A stretch of 64,000 nucleotides of DNA, from positions 1-64,000 of the forward strand of contig NZ_BNBI01000015.1 in the NCBI RefSeq assembly GCF_014655295.1, in the 5' to 3' direction. How positions within the stretch are numbered: the first letter of the stretch is position 1; each line of letters opens with the position of its first letter. Of this stretch, positions 15,402 through 24,177 are shown piece by piece. The notes below the pieces were generated by a model that was not told the DNA's origin, ran no database searches, and was given only the letters and a program-made list of their open reading frames with translations. This stretch comes from Streptomyces fumanus (GTDB lineage Bacteria; Actinomycetota; Actinomycetes; Streptomycetales; Streptomycetaceae). The translations under genes and the position numbers were made by a program.

Positions 15402-17273
15402 TCACCCCTTCTGTTCCACCCGCACCCAGTCCACCTCCGCCTGCACTCCCCCGCCCGCGATGCGGTCCACACTGGACTGGGGCAGGCCCCAGTAGGGGGA
15501 GGTGACCTGGTTCCAGCCGGCGGGGTAGGCGCCGCCCAGGGCGAGGTTGAGGATGACGTACTGGTTGTGGTCGAAGACCCACTTGCCGCGGGTCGACTCC
15601 AGCTTGTTGCGGGTCGTCTCCTGGACGAGGCGGTCGTCGACGAAGAAGCGCATGGCCGTGGGGGTCCACTCGACCGCGTAGGTGTGCCACTGGTCGACGC
15701 GGCCGCCGCCGGGGAAGACCTGGCGGGCGCCGATGTTGCCGTCGGCCGAGTAGCCGGGGCCGTGCAGGGCGCTGCTGGTCCAGTCGGCGTAGCCGATGTT
15801 CTCCATGATGTCGGTCTCGCCGGAGGCCGGCCAGGAGACGGACGGGTCGTCGACGTCGCTGCCCAGCAGCCAGAAGGCCGGCCAGAAGCCGTCGCCGACC
15901 GGCAGCTTCATCCGCGCGCTCACCCTGCCGTACGTGAAGTCGAACTTGGTGTTGGTGTCGATGCGGCCGGACGTGAAGTCGTAGGTGCCGCCGCCCGCGC
16001 GGGTACAGCCCTTGCAGTACTTGGCGCGCAGCACCAGTGCCCCGTTCTCCTGGCGGATGTTCTCCGTGGAGTCGACGTACGCCTGCGCCTCGCCGTTGAC
16101 CGAACCCATCTCGGTGCCGGTGCGGACCACCCGCCACTTCGAGCGGTCCAGGGCGGAGGAGGTGAAGTCGTCGAAGAAGCGGGTCTGGTACGTGCCCTGC
16201 TGGTCGGCCGGCAGGGCCGGGTACGCCGCCGACGCCGAGCCGCCCGTGCCCCAGACCTGGAACTCGTAGAGCGAGTAGCCGAACTGGGCGGTGGCCGGGG
16301 CCGGGTTGTAGAAGGAGCGGCGTTCCTTGCCGAGCATCCGGACGTAGCGGCCGGTGACGGGCGCGGGCAGCCGGACGGTGTCGTGGCGGCCGGTCGCCTC
16401 GGCCGGGGACTTCACATCGGCGCGGCGGGCGGCGACCTCGGTGGCCGAGGGGCGGTACACGGTGCGCCAGGTGCGGTTGTCGTCGGAGACCTGGAGTTCG
16501 TAGTCGACGGCGTACGCGGCCTCCCAGTACAGGTCGACGGTGTCGATGGTGGAGGTGGCGCCCAGGTCGACCGAGACCCAGCGGTCGGCGTTCCAGTCGC
16601 TGGCCCAGCGGGTCTGGTCGGCCTTGAGGTCGGCGGGCCAGCCGCCGTCCGTGACGAACGCCGGTGAGTTGCCCGCGTGCTGGTAGAAGTTGGCGTACGC
16701 CGGGTGGTTGAGGGCGAGGTTGGCGCGGGTGGTGGAGGCGGGGGCCGGTTCGCCGCCGTACACCTTGAAGGAGTACAGGGAGTAGCCGTACGGGGTCGCC
16801 CGCTCGATCCCGCGCATCCGGACGTAGCGGGCCGTGACCTCCTGGGGGTAGGTGTGGGCGGTGACCGAGCCGCCCGTGCCGGCCGTCTCCGTGTAGAACG
16901 GGGTCCAGTCCGTACCGTTCCGGGACGCCTCCAGGACGTATCTCTTGCCGTACGCCGCCTCCCAGTCGAGGACCACCCGGTCGACGCGGACGGTCGTGCC
17001 CAGGTCGACGCGGAGCCAGGCGCCGTCGGCGAAGTCGCTGGACCAGCGGGTGCCGGCGTTGCCGTCGAAGGCCAGGCCGGGGGCGGTGCCGGCGTTCTCG
17101 CTGCCGGAGGCGGTGACGGCGGACGGGTTCGCGGCGTACGCGGAGGCCGCGCGGTCGGTGTCCCAGGCCGCCGCCGCGGCGGCCGGTCGCGCGGCGGCCG
17201 GCGGGGTGAACGCGGGCCCGGCGGCCAGCAGGGTCAGGGCCGCGAGGGCGGTGAGGAGAGTGCGGGATGCCAT
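15402..17273 (-). CDS. Secreted GH16 glycoside hydrolase with two F5/8 type C (discoidin) domains
   Basis: A 623-aa secreted enzyme. The ATG at 17273 follows an AAGGAG ribosome-binding site and gives the signal peptide MASRTLLTALAALTLLAAG. Two discoidin-type carbohydrate-binding modules occupy ~45-175 and ~185-345 (each has a TRWSSDF/TRWASDW segment and a YSLYxFxVxG ending). The GH16 catalytic domain covers ~365-623. Its active site is GETDIMENIG at 485-494, with nucleophile Glu486 and acid/base Glu491, as in bacterial endo-beta-1,3-glucanases and laminarinases. It lies next to a beta-glucosidase and sugar ABC importer, consistent with extracellular beta-glucan degradation. Exact linkage specificity is unproven. 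Confidence 0.92.
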   Translation of the reverse strand: MASRTLLTALAALTLLAAGPAFTPPAAARPAAAAAAWDTDRAASAYAANPSAVTASGSENAGTAPGLAFDGNAGTRWSSDFADGAWLRVDLGTTVRVDRVVLDWEAAYGKRYVLEASRNGTDWTPFYTETAGTGGSVTAHTYPQEVTARYVRMRGIERATPYGYSLYSFKVYGGEPAPASTTRANLALNHPAYANFYQHAGNSPAFVTDGGWPADLKADQTRWASDWNADRWVSVDLGATSTIDTVDLYWEAAYAVDYELQVSDDNRTWRTVYRPSATEVAARRADVKSPAEATGRHDTVRLPAPVTGRYVRMLGKERRSFYNPAPATAQFGYSLYEFQVWGTGGSASAAYPALPADQQGTYQTRFFDDFTSSALDRSKWRVVRTGTEMGSVNGEAQAYVDSTENIRQENGALVLRAKYCKGCTRAGGGTYDFTSGRIDTNTKFDFTYGRVSARMKLPVGDGFWPAFWLLGSDVDDPSVSWPASGETDIMENIGYADWTSSALHGPGYSADGNIGARQVFPGGGRVDQWHTYAVEWTPTAMRFFVDDRLVQETTRNKLESTRGKWVFDHNQYVILNLALGGAYPAGWNQVTSPYWGLPQSSVDRIAGGGVQAEVDWVRVEQKG

Positions 17274-17311
17274 GAGATCTCCTTCGGTGACGGACTGGTG
17301 CCTGCGTGAGG

Positions 17312-17330
17312 TGTGCATGTTGTGTGCATG
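17312..17330. repeat. Direct repeat TGTGCATG upstream of the GH16 gene
   Basis: TGTGCATG occurs at 17312-17319 and again at 17323-17330, 39 bp before the GH16 start codon. It could be a regulator site or part of the promoter; no regulator can be assigned. Confidence 0.4.
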
Positions 17331-17403
17331 ACAAGATTGGTTCAAGAGGTGGAGGCGATGGGGGTGACGGGGGCGCGGATTCCGGGTCCGCGTCCCCGCC
17401 GTC

Positions 17404-18765
<1,362 letters not shown>

Positions 18766-18794
18766 AGGGGTCCCTTCGGTCGGTGCGGGGCGGG

Positions 18795-19682
18795 TCATTT
18801 GACGGCTCCGGCGGTCAGGCCGGCCACCAGGTAGCGCTGGAGGAGCAGGAAGCCCGCCACCACGGGGACGCTCACCACCAGCGAGGCGGCCATGATCTGG
18901 TTCCAGTAGACGTCGTAGAGCGTGGAGTAGCCCTGGAGGCCGACCGCCAGGGTGCGGGTGGTGTCGTTGGTCATCACCGAGGCGAACAGCACCTCGCCCC
19001 AGGCGGTCATGAAGGCGTAGACGGCGACCGCGACGATGCCCGGGACCGCGGCCGGGACGACGACCCGGAACAGCGCCTTGAGCGGGCCGCAGCCGTCGAC
19101 CAGCGCCGCCTCGTCCAGGTCGCGCGGCACCGAGTCGAAGTAGCCGATCAGCATCCAGATGGAGAACGGCAGGGAGAAGGTCAGATAGGTGAGGATCAGA
19201 CCGCCCCGGGAGCCGAACAGGGCGATGCCCGTGGCGTTGCCGATGTTGACGTAGATCAGGAACAGCGGCAGCAGGAACAGGATGCCGGGGAACATCTGCG
19301 TCGACAGGACCGTCACCGTGAACACCCGCTTGCCGCGGAAGTCGTAGCGGCTCACCGCGTACGCCGCGAAGATGGCGATCACCACCGAGCAGACCGTCGC
19401 CGCGCCCGCCACGATCAGCGAGTTCACGAAGTACTTCGCCAGCGGGACCGTCGACCAGATGTCGATGTACGGGCGGACGGTCAGGCTGCTGGGCAGCCAG
19501 CGGAAGGTGCCCGTCACGTCCGCGAGCGGCTTCAGCGAACTGGAGACCATGACGTAGACGGGGAGCAGGACGAAGGCGGTGAGCAGGGTGAGCACGATCC
19601 GCCGGGTCCACAGGAAGGAGCGGGGCGGGGCCATGGGAGAGCGGGCCGTCGTCGGTGGCATGAGTGAGCGGGTGTCAGGCAC
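18795..19682 (-). CDS. Carbohydrate ABC transporter permease (MalG/CUT1 type)
   Basis: A 295-aa, six-TM inner-membrane permease. The GTG at 19682 is preferred because GGAGGA lies 6 bp upstream; it overlaps the end of the partner permease gene by 8 bp. A downstream ATG at 19661 lacks such a site. The EAA loop of CUT1 permeases is DLDEAALVDGCGPLKALFRVVVP, and the C-terminus GFLLLQRYLVAGLTAGAVK is typical of MalG-like proteins. It would form the channel with the MalF-like protein, energised by a shared MsiK-type ATPase encoded elsewhere, as is usual for Streptomyces CUT1 systems. Confidence 0.93.
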   Translation of the reverse strand: MPDTRSLMPPTTARSPMAPPRSFLWTRRIVLTLLTAFVLLPVYVMVSSSLKPLADVTGTFRWLPSSLTVRPYIDIWSTVPLAKYFVNSLIVAGAATVCSVVIAIFAAYAVSRYDFRGKRVFTVTVLSTQMFPGILFLLPLFLIYVNIGNATGIALFGSRGGLILTYLTFSLPFSIWMLIGYFDSVPRDLDEAALVDGCGPLKALFRVVVPAAVPGIVAVAVYAFMTAWGEVLFASVMTNDTTRTLAVGLQGYSTLYDVYWNQIMAASLVVSVPVVAGFLLLQRYLVAGLTAGAVK

Positions 19683-20679
19683 GGGCGGTCCTCCGTCCGC
19701 GTGAGGTGACGGCCAGGTAGACGCCCGTGACGACGAGCAGGAACAGCAGCAGCAGGACGGACATCGCCGAGCCCCGGCCGAAGTTCCAGGTCGCGAAGGA
19801 CTCCTGGTAGATGTGGACGGAGATCAGGTCGGCGGAGGCCGGCGCGGTCTTGCCGAACAGGACGTACGGGGTGTTGAAGTCGTTGAACGTCCACAGGAAC
19901 AGCACCAGGACGAGCACCTGGTTGACCGCGCTGAGCGACGGCAGGGTGATCCGGCGGATCTGCTGCCAGGTGCCGGCGCCGTCCAGGGCGGCGGCCTCGT
20001 ACAGGTCCTTGGGGATGTTCTGCAGGCCGGCCATGACGATGAGGAAGGCGAACGGCCAGCCCTTCCACACCGAGACGGTGAGCAGCGCGACGAACGCGTT
20101 GTCGCCCAGCAGCCAGAACGACGGCTTGTCGGTGAGGCCGAGCTGGTCGTGCAGGACGTGGTTCACCAGGCCGTTGTCGTGCTGGAACATGAAGACCCAG
20201 GTGATGACGGCCGCGTACACGGGCAGCGCGTACGGCACCAGGAACAGGGCGCGCAGCAGGCCCCGGCCGCGGAAGGTGTCCTGCATGCAGACGGCGGCGG
20301 CGGTGCCGATCAGCCAGCACAGGGCGACCGAGAGGACGGTGAAGCCGACGGTGACGAAGAAGGAGCGCAGCAGTTCCTCGCCGACCGGGCCGTCGAAGTC
20401 GACCGAGACCCGGTAGTTGCCGAGGCCGGACCAGGGGGCGGCGCCCCAGTCGCGGATGAAGTACTGGGTCAGCTCCTTGAAGCTCATCACCACGCCGATG
20501 ACCATCGGCGCCAGGTGGACGAGGAGTTCGAAGAGCAGGGCGGGCAGGAGCAGCAGATAGGGCAGGGCGGTGCGGCGGAGCCGGCCGGGGCGGCGGCGCG
20601 GGCCGCCCGGCACCGGGCCGGCGGGCGAGCCGTCGCGCGGCGCCCGCCGTCCGGTGGTCACGGGTGCGGTGGTGGTCAT
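19675..20679 (-). CDS. Carbohydrate ABC transporter permease (MalF/CUT1 type)
   Basis: A 334-aa permease starting at ATG 20679, 5 bp after the solute-binding protein stop. After a basic, Pro/Gly-rich N-terminal tail (~40 residues) the first TM is LPYLLLLPALLFELLVHLAP. The EAA loop is IPKDLYEAAALDGAGTWQQIRRITLP. Open frame upstream of this ATG belongs to a shadow of the SBP gene. It pairs with the MalG-like permease immediately downstream. No ATPase gene is present in the operon, which is normal for CUT1 systems served by MsiK. Confidence 0.93.
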   Translation of the reverse strand: MTTTAPVTTGRRAPRDGSPAGPVPGGPRRRPGRLRRTALPYLLLLPALLFELLVHLAPMVIGVVMSFKELTQYFIRDWGAAPWSGLGNYRVSVDFDGPVGEELLRSFFVTVGFTVLSVALCWLIGTAAAVCMQDTFRGRGLLRALFLVPYALPVYAAVITWVFMFQHDNGLVNHVLHDQLGLTDKPSFWLLGDNAFVALLTVSVWKGWPFAFLIVMAGLQNIPKDLYEAAALDGAGTWQQIRRITLPSLSAVNQVLVLVLFLWTFNDFNTPYVLFGKTAPASADLISVHIYQESFATWNFGRGSAMSVLLLLFLLVVTGVYLAVTSRGRRTARA

Positions 20680-20684
20680 GGTGG

Positions 20685-22001
20685 TCAGGCCGCCGGCATC
20701 TGCGACTGGGCCTTCTCCAGCTTGGCCTTCACCGACGCCTCGGTGACCGCGCGCCCGGCGGCGGCGTCGGCGTACAGCTCCTTGATCGCCGTACCGACGG
20801 CCGTCTCGAACTGGGACTCGGCCGGGACCTGCGGCAGCGCGACCGCGCTCTTGGTGAGGGTGTCCTTCAGCACGGCGTTGGCCGGGGTGTTGAACGCGGG
20901 GTCGGACTGGGCGGCGGCGACCGGCGGGATGGAGCTGTACGCCTTGTTGAGGATCTTCTGCTCCTCGTCGCTGGTCATGAACTTCACGAACTCGGTGGCG
21001 CCGTCGAGGTTGCCGGTGTTCTTGAAGACGGCCAGGTTGATGCCGGCGACCATGGAGTTGACGTTGGCGCCGCCGCCAGGCGTGCCCGAGCGCACCGGGA
21101 CGGGGGCGATGCCGTAGTCGTCCTCGTCCATGCCCTGGGAGGTGAGGTTGGCGGCGGCGGACTGCCACAGCAGCATCGCGGTCTTGCCCTTGGCGAAGTC
21201 GCTGACGGACTGGTTCTGGGCGTACTCGGCGTTGCCCGGCGCGATGATCTTGTCCTTGGCCATGAGGTCGACGTAGTCCTTGACGGCGGTCACGGCCCCG
21301 GCGTTGGTGAAGTCGGGCTTGCCGTCGGCGGTGAAGAAGTCGGCGCCGTGCTGCTTGGCGAAGATGTAGGCGTGGTGGATGTTCTCGGAGGGGTTCGACC
21401 CCTCGGTGCCCAGGCCCCACTTGCCGTTCTTCGACAGCTTCTTGCCCGCCGCGACCAGCTCGTCCCAGGTGACCGGCGGCTTGCTGATCCCGGCGTCGGC
21501 GAACATCTTCTTGTTGTAGTAGAGGGCGTACGCCATGGAGTACAGCGGCACCGCGGCCGGGTCCTGGCCGCGCACGCCGGTCGAGCCGAGGGCGGACGGC
21601 ACGAAGCGGTCCTTGCCGCCGATCTTGCCGAAGTTCTCGGCGTCCCAGGGCAGTAGAGCGCCGGTGGCCTGGAGCGAGGCGCTCCAGGTGTTGCCGATGT
21701 TGAGGACGTCGGGGCCCTGTCCGGACGTGGTCGCGGTGAGGATGCGGTTGAGCAGGTCGGACCAGGGCACGACCTCCAGCTTCACCTCGATGCCGGTCTG
21801 CTTCTCGAACTTGTCGAGTTCGGGCTGGAGCACCTTCTTGTCGATCTCGACGCTGGCGCCCTGGTTGGAGGCCCAGTACGTCAGGGTCTTCGGCGAGTCC
21901 GAGGACCCGCCGCCCGTGGGTGAACCGCCGCCGCAGGCCGAGGCGGCGAGGGCGAGAGACAGGGTGACGGCGCCTGTGGCCGCGGCTCGGATGCTGCGCA
22001 T
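20685..22001 (-). CDS. Sugar ABC transporter solute-binding lipoprotein (CUT1 family)
   Basis: A 438-aa lipoprotein. The ATG at 22001 gives a signal peptide ending in the lipobox LAASACG (acylated Cys near residue 20), followed by a Gly/Ser linker and the mature domain LTYWASNQGASVEIDKKV. The family motif for type I sugar-binding proteins (GIEVKLEVVPWSDLLNRI, ALPWDAENFGKI) is present. It is first in an operon with two permeases and a GH1 beta-glucosidase, so beta-linked oligosaccharides such as cellobiose, gentiobiose or laminari-oligosaccharides are likely ligands. A 35-bp palindrome lies 45 bp upstream of the start. Confidence 0.93.
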   Translation of the reverse strand: MRSIRAAATGAVTLSLALAASACGGGSPTGGGSSDSPKTLTYWASNQGASVEIDKKVLQPELDKFEKQTGIEVKLEVVPWSDLLNRILTATTSGQGPDVLNIGNTWSASLQATGALLPWDAENFGKIGGKDRFVPSALGSTGVRGQDPAAVPLYSMAYALYYNKKMFADAGISKPPVTWDELVAAGKKLSKNGKWGLGTEGSNPSENIHHAYIFAKQHGADFFTADGKPDFTNAGAVTAVKDYVDLMAKDKIIAPGNAEYAQNQSVSDFAKGKTAMLLWQSAAANLTSQGMDEDDYGIAPVPVRSGTPGGGANVNSMVAGINLAVFKNTGNLDGATEFVKFMTSDEEQKILNKAYSSIPPVAAAQSDPAFNTPANAVLKDTLTKSAVALPQVPAESQFETAVGTAIKELYADAAAGRAVTEASVKAKLEKAQSQMPAA

Positions 22002-22045
22002 GGCTCCTGGGGTCCCTTCGGGGAGCACGCCCGCTGACGACGCAC

Positions 22046-22080
22046 TCACGGCTTAATTTAGGACGTGAGTTAAACCGTGA
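22046..22080. promoter_or_regulatory. Operator-like 35-bp palindrome upstream of the sugar ABC operon
   Basis: TCACGGCTTAA (22046-22056) and TTAAACCGTGA (22070-22080) are inverted and match in 10 of 11 positions around a 13-bp spacer. It is AT-rich compared with its surroundings and lies between the divergent SBP operon and the secreted beta-helix gene, so it could control both. The inner TTAA-N13-TTAA core resembles ROK or LacI sugar-repressor sites; the binding protein is not encoded next to it. Confidence 0.55.
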
Positions 22081-22232
22081 AGGTCTGACCCGTCAAGGGT
22101 TTGGACGGGCTTCGTGGAACTCGGTCACGCCTCTTGACGACCGCGTTAGGACGCTGAAGCATTCGGCGGCGAGAGAGCGCTCCCTCATCCCCCACCGTTC
22201 ACTTCCTGAACACCCCGACAGGAGAGCCGCCG

Positions 22233-24047
22233 ATGTCCTCCCTCCCCACACCCGGTGCCGCCGCTCCCGGACGCAGAGCCGTGCTGGGTGCCGCCGCCGC
22301 TGCCGCCCCGCTGCTCGCGGGGCTGGCGTCCGCCCCCGCCTCGGCCTCCCCCGCCGCGGCCGGCCCGGCACCGAAGCGGAAGCCGCGGCTGCGGGCCGCG
22401 CTGCCCGGCGGCGGCGACCTCGGCCCGAACGTCATCGTGTTCGACCCGGCCACGCCCGGCATCCAGGCCAAGCTGGACGAGATCTTCCGGCAGCAGGAGT
22501 CGGCCCAGTTCGGCACCGGCCGCTACCAACTGCTGTTCAAGCCGGGCACGTACCACGGCCTCAACGCCCAGATCGGGTTCTACACCTCCATCTCCGGTCT
22601 CGGCCTCTCCCCCGACGACACCACCATCAACGGGGACGTGACGGTCGACGCCGGCTGGTTCAACGGCAACGCCACGCAGAACTTCTGGCGTTCGGCGGAG
22701 AACCTCGCCGTGGTGCCGGTCAACGGCACCAACCGGTGGGCGGTCTCCCAGGCGGCCCCGTTCCGCCGGATGCACGTCCGCGGCGGCCTCAACCTCGCGC
22801 CCGACGGCTACGGCTGGGCCAGCGGCGGCTACATCGCCGACAGCCGGATCGACGGCCAGGTGGGCCCGTACTCCCAGCAGCAGTGGTACACCCGGGACAG
22901 CGCGGTCGGCGGCTGGCTCAACGCCGTGTGGAACATGGTCTTCTCCGGTGTCGAGGGCGCCCCCGCGACCAGCTTCCCCAACCCGCCGTACACCACCCTG
23001 AACACCACGCCGGTCTCCCGCGAGAAGCCGTTCCTGTACCTCAGCGGCGGGCAGTACCGGGTCTTCCTGCCGGAGAAGCGGACCGACGCCCGCGGGGTCT
23101 CCTGGGGCAGCGGCACCCCGCGCGGCACCTCGCTGCCGCTGACCCAGTTCTACGTCGCCCGGCCCGGGGTCTCGGCCGCCACCCTCAACCAGGCGCTCTC
23201 CGAGGGGCTGCACCTGCTGCTGACGCCGGGCATCTACCACCTGGACCGGCCGATCCAGGTCAACCGCGCCAACACCGTGGTCCTCGGCCTCGGCTACGCC
23301 ACCCTCATCCCCGACAACGGCGTCACCGCGCTCAAGGTCGCCGACGTGGACGGCGTACGGCTGGCCGGCTTCCTCATCGACGCCGGACCGGTCAACTCCC
23401 CCACCCTGCTGGAGGTCGGCCCGCAGGGCGCCTGGCGGGACCACTCGGCCAACCCGACCACCGTGCAGGACGTGTTCGTGCGGATCGGCGGCGCGGGCGC
23501 CGGCAAGGCCACCACCAGCATGGTGATCAACAGCCGGCACACCATCGTCGACCACACCTGGATCTGGCGCGCCGACCACGGCCAGGGCGTCGGCTGGGAG
23601 ACCAACCGCGCCGACTACGGCCTCGTCGTCAACGGCGACGACGTGCTGATCACCGGCCTGTTCGTCGAGCACTTCAACAAGTACGACGTGCAGTGGAACG
23701 GCCAGCGCGGCCGCACGATCTTCTTCCAGAACGAGAAGGCGTACGACGCCCCCAACCAGGCCGCCGTCCAGAACGGCTCGGTCAAGGGCTACGCCGCGTA
23801 CAAGGTCGGCGACCAGGTCACCGAGCACGAGGGCTGGGGCCTGGGCTCCTACTGCTACTACAACGTCGACCCGACCATCGTCCAGCACCACGGCTTCGCC
23901 GCCCCCAACCGGCCCGGCGTCCGCTTCCACAGCCTGCTCGTCGTCTCCCTCGGCGGCAACGGGCAGTACGAGCGGGTCATCAACGACACGGGCGCACCGA
24001 CGTCCGGCACCTCCACGGTGCCGTCGACGGTGGTGTCGTACCCGTGA
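22233..24047 (+). CDS. Secreted parallel-beta-helix protein, putative glycan-active
   Basis: A 604-aa protein with an AGGAGAG ribosome-binding site and a Tat-like signal (PGRRAVLGAAAAAAPLLAGLA). The mature part has two helix-forming segments, each opening with a 'location' block: VIVFDPATPGIQAKLDEIF ... LLFKPGTYHG at ~70-110, and GLHLLLTPGIYHLDRPIQVNR at ~325-345. This resembles pectate-lyase-like or GH55-like right-handed beta-helices. Streptomyces homologues are usually called 'coagulation factor 5/8 type domain' or 'adenylyl cyclase'; no evidence for either is visible here. It is divergent from a beta-glucoside ABC operon, suggesting a role on extracellular polysaccharide. Confidence 0.7.
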   Translation: MSSLPTPGAAAPGRRAVLGAAAAAAPLLAGLASAPASASPAAAGPAPKRKPRLRAALPGGGDLGPNVIVFDPATPGIQAKLDEIFRQQESAQFGTGRYQLLFKPGTYHGLNAQIGFYTSISGLGLSPDDTTINGDVTVDAGWFNGNATQNFWRSAENLAVVPVNGTNRWAVSQAAPFRRMHVRGGLNLAPDGYGWASGGYIADSRIDGQVGPYSQQQWYTRDSAVGGWLNAVWNMVFSGVEGAPATSFPNPPYTTLNTTPVSREKPFLYLSGGQYRVFLPEKRTDARGVSWGSGTPRGTSLPLTQFYVARPGVSAATLNQALSEGLHLLLTPGIYHLDRPIQVNRANTVVLGLGYATLIPDNGVTALKVADVDGVRLAGFLIDAGPVNSPTLLEVGPQGAWRDHSANPTTVQDVFVRIGGAGAGKATTSMVINSRHTIVDHTWIWRADHGQGVGWETNRADYGLVVNGDDVLITGLFVEHFNKYDVQWNGQRGRTIFFQNEKAYDAPNQAAVQNGSVKGYAAYKVGDQVTEHEGWGLGSYCYYNVDPTIVQHHGFAAPNRPGVRFHSLLVVSLGGNGQYERVINDTGAPTSGTSTVPSTVVSYP

Positions 24048-24050
24048 CGC

Positions 24051-24082
24051 ACGGCCGGCCCCTCGTGGGAGGGACCGGCCGT
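24051..24082 (+). terminator. Terminator after the beta-helix protein gene
   Basis: ACGGCCGGCCCCTC (24051-24064) pairs with GAGGGACCGGCCGT (24069-24082) with one mismatch around a 4-nt loop, starting 4 bp beyond the stop codon. It can serve both this gene and the convergent EF-G-like gene. Confidence 0.75.
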
Positions 24083-24177
24083 CCCCGGTCCGTGGCCGGC
24101 CCCACCTCCCCGGGGCCGGCCACCGGTCTGTGCAAGGCGGGCGGTCGGGACTGGGGTTGCGGCCGAGGGCGCGACCC

